From CAISIP01 sp038326025 (GTDB lineage: Bacteria > Pseudomonadota > Gammaproteobacteria > Burkholderiales > Burkholderiaceae_C): DNA of 64,000 nt. Below the pieces are notes generated by a model. The model saw nothing but the letters and a program-made list of their open reading frames with translations. It did not search any database and was not told where the DNA came from. Positions 59,228 to 64,000 of this stretch are shown in pieces. The stretch spans positions 62,001-126,000 of the forward strand of contig JBBQJP010000001.1 of the NCBI GenBank assembly GCA_038326025.1, read 5' to 3'. Both the position numbers and the translations under genes were made by a program. Each line of letters opens with the position of its first letter. The first letter of the stretch is position 1.

Positions 59228-60133
59228 TCATTTTTTGGTAACTGGCGCCACAGGCGTGGTGTTGCCGCGCATGGCCTTGAAGAACTCGGATGATGCCGGA
59301 TCGAGCACGACGATGTCGCCCTTCTTGTTCAGGCTCGCCTTGTAAGCTTCCAGGCTGCGGTAAAACTGCGCGAACTGCGGATCGCGGCCAAACGCCTCGG
59401 CGTAGATGCGCGAGGCTTCTGCATCGCCCTCACCCTTGATCTTCTGCGCATCGCGATAGGCATTGGCGATCGTCACCTCGCGCTGGCGGTCGGCATCGGC
59501 ACGGATCTTTTCGCCTTCGGCGGCACCAGTCGAACGCAGTTCGTTGGCTACGCGCTTGCGTTCGGCATCCATCCGCCGGTAGACCGATTCGGTAATGGTG
59601 TCGACGTAGTCGGCGCGGGTGATACGCACGTCGACGATGTCGATACCCCAGGGCTTGGCGCCGCGCACCTTGTCAATCAACTCCGTCTTGACATCGGCCG
59701 TGATTTCCTCACGCTTGGACGACAACAATTCGGCGACGGTACGTTTGTTGATTTCTTCCTGGAACGCATTGCGCACCACCCGGTTGAGCTGGTTGGCGCC
59801 CGCAGACTCATCGAGTCCGACATTGCGGATGTATGTGCCCGGGTCGCTGATGCGCCAGCGCACGTACCAGTCGATCACCACGCGCTGCTTCTCGGCTGTC
59901 AGCATCGGTTCTGCATCGGTGCTGTCGAGCGTCAGCAATCGCTTGTCGATATAGGTGACGTTCTGGAACGGCGGCGGCAGCTTGAAGTTCAGACCCGGCT
60001 GGGTAATGACTTCCTTGATCTGGCCCAGCGCGTACAAAATGCCGAATTGGCGCTGGTCCACGACAAACAGCATCGAACTGGCCAAAGCCAGTGCGAGCAA
60101 GAGGGTGGTAAATACGAAACCTAACCTGTTCAT
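59228..60133 (-). CDS. hflC: Modulator of FtsH protease HflC
   Basis: A 301-residue stomatin/prohibitin-like protein with one N-terminal membrane helix (VFTTLLLALALASSMLFVV), VDQRQFGILYALGQIKEV and a long helical C-terminal half (MDAERKRVANELRSTGAAE). HflC and HflK form a large complex at the inner membrane that restrains the FtsH protease. It follows hflK by nine bases. Length and motifs are typical. Confidence 0.93.
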   Translation of the reverse strand: MNRLGFVFTTLLLALALASSMLFVVDQRQFGILYALGQIKEVITQPGLNFKLPPPFQNVTYIDKRLLTLDSTDAEPMLTAEKQRVVIDWYVRWRISDPGTYIRNVGLDESAGANQLNRVVRNAFQEEINKRTVAELLSSKREEITADVKTELIDKVRGAKPWGIDIVDVRITRADYVDTITESVYRRMDAERKRVANELRSTGAAEGEKIRADADRQREVTIANAYRDAQKIKGEGDAEASRIYAEAFGRDPQFAQFYRSLEAYKASLNKKGDIVVLDPASSEFFKAMRGNTTPVAPVTKK

Positions 60134-60142
60134 TTTGCGGTC

Positions 60143-61456
60143 CTAGCGGGTATCACGTTCACGCGCGCGCACAGGATCCCGGGTACGGGCATCCGTCGAC
60201 GAAGTAGCTGGCGGCAAATTGCTGCCGGCAGCGCCCGTAGAGGTGGCTGGTGCCGCCCCGTCCGCGCCTGCCTGGGTCTGTTGCATGATCTTGTCCAGCG
60301 GCAGGTACAGCAGGTTCGCGCCCTGACGCGAATCGATCAGCACCTTGGTCACATTGCCGTATACCTGCTGCATGGTCTCCAGGTACAGGCGATCGCGCGT
60401 GACCTGGGGCGCCTTCTGGTACTCGGTGAGCACCGACTTGAAGCGCTGCGCATCACCCTGGGCCTGCGCCACGATACGTGCCTTGTAGGCGTCGGCCTCT
60501 TCCTTGAGCCGGGATGCAGAACCCACTGCACGCGGGATCACATCGTTGGCATAAGCCTGCGCTTCGTTCCGCGCACGTGCACGCTCCTGGCCGGCCTTGA
60601 GCACATCATCGAATGCCGCCTGCACCTGCTCGGGTGGCCGCACGCCACCTTGCTGCAAATTGACGTTGACCACTTCAATACCCACTTTGTAACGATCCAG
60701 GATGTTCTGCATGGATTCGCGCACACGTGGCGCGATCTGGTCACGTTCCTCGGACAACGCGGAATCCATTTGCATCTTGCCGACCACCTCGCGCACTGCG
60801 GTCTCGGCAGCCTGTCCAACGGCATCCGCCGGATTCTTGCTTTCGAACAGAAACTCCCTGGCATCGCTGAGCCGGTATTGCACGGCGAACTTGATCTCGA
60901 CGATGTTCTCGTCTTGGGTCAGCATGGCCGAGTCGCGCAAGCCGGTGGCCTTGATGACCGTGTCGCGACCCACGTCGACGGAGCGGATCTGTGTCACGAA
61001 CACCAGTTCATGGCGCTGTATCGGGAATGGCAGGCGCCAATTGAAACCGGCACCCACGGTGCTCTTGTACTTGCCGAACTGCGTCACGACGGCCTGCTGA
61101 CCCTCTTGCACGATGAAAAACCCGGTGCCGAGCCAGATCAGCACCGTCACCGCGGCTATCAAGCCGGCGCCGATACCGGCGCTTTTCATGTCGGGCTGGA
61201 AGTCTCCGCCGCCGCCGTTGCCACCGTTGCTGCCACGGCCATTCTTGCGGCCGCCAAACAGGCCGCCGAGTTTGTTGTTGAAGTCACGCCACAACTCGTC
61301 CAGATCCGGCGGACCCTGCTGCGCGCCCTGGCCACGCGATCGACCCGGTGGTGGAGTCGGTGGCGGATCTTCGCGCCCAGGCTCCGCTTGCGGCTTGTCG
61401 CCATCGGATCCTTGCTCGTCGCTGCGACCCCATCGCGAGTCATTCAGATTGAACAT
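60143..61456 (-). CDS. hflK: FtsH protease regulator HflK
   Basis: A 437-residue HflK. The N-terminus is Gly- and Asn-rich (about 80 residues, GRKNGRGSNGGNGGGG). A membrane helix follows (GLIAAVTVLIWLGTGFFIV), then VQEGQQAVVTQFGKYKST and the SPFH domain, ending with a long Ala-rich helix. ATG 61456 (MFNLNDSRWGR) fits the family start. ATG 61513 would add 19 non-conserved residues but has GAGAAG upstream. It lies between hflX and hflC. Confidence 0.92.
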   Translation of the reverse strand: MFNLNDSRWGRSDEQGSDGDKPQAEPGREDPPPTPPPGRSRGQGAQQGPPDLDELWRDFNNKLGGLFGGRKNGRGSNGGNGGGGDFQPDMKSAGIGAGLIAAVTVLIWLGTGFFIVQEGQQAVVTQFGKYKSTVGAGFNWRLPFPIQRHELVFVTQIRSVDVGRDTVIKATGLRDSAMLTQDENIVEIKFAVQYRLSDAREFLFESKNPADAVGQAAETAVREVVGKMQMDSALSEERDQIAPRVRESMQNILDRYKVGIEVVNVNLQQGGVRPPEQVQAAFDDVLKAGQERARARNEAQAYANDVIPRAVGSASRLKEEADAYKARIVAQAQGDAQRFKSVLTEYQKAPQVTRDRLYLETMQQVYGNVTKVLIDSRQGANLLYLPLDKIMQQTQAGADGAAPATSTGAAGSNLPPATSSTDARTRDPVRARERDTR

Positions 61457-61531
61457 GCCGCGCACGCGCTTTCCCGCGCGTTGCCAGCCTGTCAAAGGAA
61501 TCATCAAATTCATGTCAGCTTCTCGTTTTCT

Positions 61532-62725
61532 TCATCGCTCGATTGTGCCCAATTGCACAACAGCCTCCGCCGCCAAATGGGAATTGTCGTCCCCTGCCGA
61601 TTCTTCACCCGCGCGTTGCGCCAATTCGGCCAATCGCGCACGCAGCGCCGCGATTCCGGCGCCAGTTTGTGCACTGACAAACACCCGATCTGTCAGCACT
61701 CCGTCGACCTCGAACTGGTCTGTCATATGGACCGGCGCATTTGCCGGCTCCATCACGTCGAGTTTGTTGAACACCAGGATCTGGCGAATCTTGTCGGCGC
61801 CGATCTCGCCCAGCACGCGCTGGACTTCCTGCAACTGTTCCTGCCAGGCGGGATTGGACGCATCCACCACATGCAGCAACACGTCCGCATCAACCGCCTC
61901 CTGCAGCGTGGCCTCGAACGCATCGATTAGGCCATGGGGCAGATTTCGGATGAAGCCCACGGTATCCGACAGGGAGCCCGCGCGGCAGTTCTCGCCGAGA
62001 TACATCTGGCGAGTCGTGGTGTCCAGTGTGGCGAACAACTGGTCGGCGGCATATGCCCGCTCATTGACCAGGCTGTTGAACAGGCTGGTTTTGCCCGCAT
62101 TGGTATAACCTACCAGCGAAATACTGAAGGTATCGCGGCGCTGGCGCTGCCGGCGTTGGGTCTGGCGCTGGCGTTTGACCTTTTGCAGCCGCTCTTTGGT
62201 GCGCTTGATATGGTCGCCGATCATGCGTCGGTCGAGTTCGATCTGGGTTTCGCCGGGACCACCGCGCGCGCCGATGCCACCGCGCTGGCGCTCCAGGTGG
62301 GACCAGCGTCGTACCAGGCGCGTACTCAGGTATTGCAAGCGGGCCAGCTCCACCTGAAGCTTGCCCTCGTGACTGCGCGCCCGTTGCGCAAATATTTCGA
62401 GAATCAGCAGCGTGCGGTCGTTGACCGGCATCTCAAGATGGCGCTCCAGGTTGCGTTGTTGGGCCGGGCTCAGCGCCTGATCAAACAGGATCTCGGTCGC
62501 GCCCACCTGCATGGCCAACTGCTTGATCTCGTCCGCCTTGCCGCTGCCCAGGAAAAGTGCCGCGTCGGGCGCCCGTCGTTTGCAGGTCACCCGGGCCACT
62601 GGGCGCAGGCCTGCGGTGGCCGCCAGCAAGCCCAACTCCTCGAGCTCCCCATCGAAATGGGGCAAGCCGAGGTCAACGCCCACCAGAATGGTGGCGGCAG
62701 TTTGTGAATCAGCGGAAATGGTCAA
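61532..62725 (-). CDS. hflX: GTPase HflX
   Basis: A 397-residue HflX GTPase that splits stalled ribosomes under stress. The N-terminal domain contains KRRAPDAALFLGSGKADEI, the coiled linker ERQRGGIGARGGPGETQIE, and a G domain with VGYTNAGKTSLFNSLV, SDTVGFIRNLPHGLI and VFNKLDVM. It sits between hfq and hflK in the conserved order. The end has an acidic tail (GEESAGDDN). Confidence 0.95.
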   Translation of the reverse strand: MTISADSQTAATILVGVDLGLPHFDGELEELGLLAATAGLRPVARVTCKRRAPDAALFLGSGKADEIKQLAMQVGATEILFDQALSPAQQRNLERHLEMPVNDRTLLILEIFAQRARSHEGKLQVELARLQYLSTRLVRRWSHLERQRGGIGARGGPGETQIELDRRMIGDHIKRTKERLQKVKRQRQTQRRQRQRRDTFSISLVGYTNAGKTSLFNSLVNERAYAADQLFATLDTTTRQMYLGENCRAGSLSDTVGFIRNLPHGLIDAFEATLQEAVDADVLLHVVDASNPAWQEQLQEVQRVLGEIGADKIRQILVFNKLDVMEPANAPVHMTDQFEVDGVLTDRVFVSAQTGAGIAALRARLAELAQRAGEESAGDDNSHLAAEAVVQLGTIER

Positions 62726-62792
62726 TCTGGGGCAAGGCCGGTCGGCGATGGGTGCGCGCGGAGCTCAGCGTTGCCGGCCGATGGTGCCGCAA

Positions 62793-63044
62793 TCAGGCTG
62801 CAGCCGGCGCGTCACCGCCCTCGTTGACAGAGAAAGTCACTGCACGACCTGGCACGATGGTGGAAATGGCGTGTTTGTAAACCATCTGTGTCACGGTGTT
62901 GCGCAGCAGGACGACGTACTGGTCAAAAGACTCGATCTGACCTTGAAGCTTGATGCCGTTGACCAGATAGATCGAAACCGGAATATGTTCCCGGCGCAGG
63001 GCGTTGAGAAATGGATCCTGCAGAAGTTGACCTTTGTTGCTCAC
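62793..63044 (-). CDS. hfq: RNA chaperone Hfq
   Basis: An 83-residue Hfq. Sm motif 1 is VSIYLVNGIKLQGQIESFDQ, Sm motif 2 is MVYKHAISTIVP, and the tail is short and acidic (NEGGDAPAAA). Hfq pairs small RNAs with mRNAs. The start is GTG 63044 (GTGAGCAACAAAGGG, MSNKGQLLQDPF), with GGAG seven bases upstream. The gap to hflX is 67 bases and they likely share a promoter. Confidence 0.95.
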   Translation of the reverse strand: MSNKGQLLQDPFLNALRREHIPVSIYLVNGIKLQGQIESFDQYVVLLRNTVTQMVYKHAISTIVPGRAVTFSVNEGGDAPAAA

Positions 63045-63179
63045 GATATTCTCCGTGTTCTGGATGTGAAAAGATGTCGGGACGATAACACAGCAAGACC
63101 GTGACAAGCCGTAACCACCATGAATAGCCCCGATTGTCAATGCCCTGCCCCGTCACCCGGCAATGGCCAGGCTGGACCG

Positions 63180-64000
63180 TCAATCCCTGTCGGTAAATGG
63201 GTTCTGCGAGGATTTCATCTGGATACGCAGTGGCGTACCGACCAGATTGAATTCCTTGCGGAAACGGCCTTCCAGGAAACGCTTGTACGCGTCGGTCACA
63301 TGCTCAAGCGAATTGCCATGCACGATGATGATCGGTGGATTCATGCCGCCCTGGTGGGCGTAGCGCAATTTGGGACGGAACATGCCGGCGCGCTTGGGGC
63401 TCTGGAACTGCACGGCCTCGAGCAGCAGGCGCGTGAGCACCGGTGTTGACATCTTGCAGTTGGCCGCCTTGTGCGCCTGTGCGATCGAGGTCCATAACGG
63501 ACCCAGGCCCTGACGCTTGCGCGCGGAAATCAGATGCATCGACGCGAATTTCAGAAACGGCAAACGGGTCTCGACCGAACGTTTGACCAATTCGCGCTGG
63601 TATTCGTCAATCGCATCCCATTTATTGATGGCCAGCACCACCGAGCGGCCGCTTTCCAGGATGTAGCCCGCGATATGGGCATCCTGATCGGTAACGCCTT
63701 GCGTCGCGTCGATCAGCAGCAACACCACATGGGCCGATTCGATAGCCTGAAGCGTCTTGACCACCGAGAATTTCTCGATCGCCTCGAACACCTTGCCCCT
63801 GCGCCGCAAACCGGCGGTGTCGATCAATTCGAAACGCTGACCATGGCGCTCGAACGGCACCATGATTGCGTCGCGCGTGGTACCGGGCTGATCGAAGGCA
63901 ACCAGCCGCTCTTCGCCAAGCCAGGTATTGATCAGTGTGGACTTGCCCACATTGGGCCGTCCGGCCACGGCCAGGCGGATCGCAGTGCTGGCGGCGTCCT
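63180..64000 (-). CDS. der: Ribosome-associated GTPase Der, 5' part beyond the window
   Basis: The last 273 codons of Der (EngA), a two-domain GTPase needed for 50S assembly. The visible part is the second G domain, with VAGRPNVGKSTLINTWLG, DQPGTTRDA, LIDTAGLRRRGKVF, and NKWD, and the C-terminal KH-like domain ending in GTPLRIQMKSSQNPF. The frame runs through the window edge, so the start and the first G domain are outside. It is the head of the block with hfq and hflX. Confidence 0.95.
   Translation of the reverse strand, partial: DAASTAIRLAVAGRPNVGKSTLINTWLGEERLVAFDQPGTTRDAIMVPFERHGQRFELIDTAGLRRRGKVFEAIEKFSVVKTLQAIESAHVVLLLIDATQGVTDQDAHIAGYILESGRSVVLAINKWDAIDEYQRELVKRSVETRLPFLKFASMHLISARKRQGLGPLWTSIAQAHKAANCKMSTPVLTRLLLEAVQFQSPKRAGMFRPKLRYAHQGGMNPPIIIVHGNSLEHVTDAYKRFLEGRFRKEFNLVGTPLRIQMKSSQNPFTDRD

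Noticed and set aside
60281..61930. A 549-codon forward frame across hflK and hflX
   Set aside because: HflK and HflX on the reverse strand are certain; the forward frame is a shadow.
1..64000. tRNA genes, rRNA genes, CRISPR arrays, insertion sequences
   Set aside because: No cloverleaf-like sequence, no regular short repeats with spacers and no transposase frame was recognised on either strand; a covariance-model search would be decisive for tRNAs.

Overview
The window is 64 kb of GC-rich chromosome from a betaproteobacterium, most likely of the order Burkholderiales. This rests on the block der-hfq-hflX-hflK-hflC-(DUF2065)-hisZ-purA at the right end, a Bug-type tricarboxylate-transporter receptor plus a truncated copy of another, several acyl-CoA enzymes, and a tandem 59-bp intergenic repeat. 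The species cannot be named from the sequence. No rRNA, tRNA, CRISPR array or transposase was seen.

Positions 1 to about 8,000 hold a phage-derived mobile element. A tightly coupled operon (808-4055) has overlapping start and stop codons. It encodes an excisionase-like helix-turn-helix protein, two small proteins, a primase-type zinc-finger protein, a RepA-like AAA ATPase, a TubC-like docking-domain protein and an HNH endonuclease. A second cluster (4360-6461) encodes another DNA-binding protein, an HK97-fold major capsid protein and three small proteins. No portal, terminase, protease or tail gene is present. A region dense in inverted repeats follows (6540-6730), including two overlapping 27-bp palindromes of related sequence, and then a decaying tail of phage gene remnants (6737-7800). 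The element looks like a phage satellite or a deleted prophage. Its integrase, if it has one, lies left of the window.

Positions 8.4-20.8 kb hold catabolic and transport genes. An enolase-superfamily enzyme, an RraA-like aldolase, an M81 (MlrC-like) metallopeptidase and a YbfB-type MFS carrier form one forward cluster. They are followed by a DnaQ/GIY-YIG nuclease, an N-terminally truncated Bug receptor, a NIPSNAP protein, an SDR, an ElaB/YqjD-like protein, an intact Bug receptor, and a hydroxyacyl-CoA dehydrogenase divergent from a LysR regulator. Positions 21-36.7 kb hold regulatory, membrane and stress genes. These include an AI-2E-type permease with GAF domain interrupted by one in-frame TGA, a pseudokinase-HDOD-GAF protein, CBS, DUF1275, cytochrome b and PepSY proteins, two very small genes, OsmC, an alternative oxidase, a HAD dehalogenase, a TetR-regulated alpha/beta hydrolase, MtfA and a GST.

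Positions 36.7-47.5 kb are devoted to acyl-CoA and probably aromatic or N-heterocycle metabolism: two acyl-CoA dehydrogenases, thiolase, FadB-like protein, acyl-CoA ligase, alpha/beta hydrolase, a NicX/aminopeptidase-like metalloprotein and a flavin reductase, with a CzcE-like protein between. From 47.5 kb onward the content is an HD-GYP protein, a two-gene chromate transporter, rlmB, a LolD-like ATPase divergent from a TesA-like esterase coupled to mnmH, a DUF2189 protein and metC. The conserved housekeeping run to der, cut by the window edge, closes the window.
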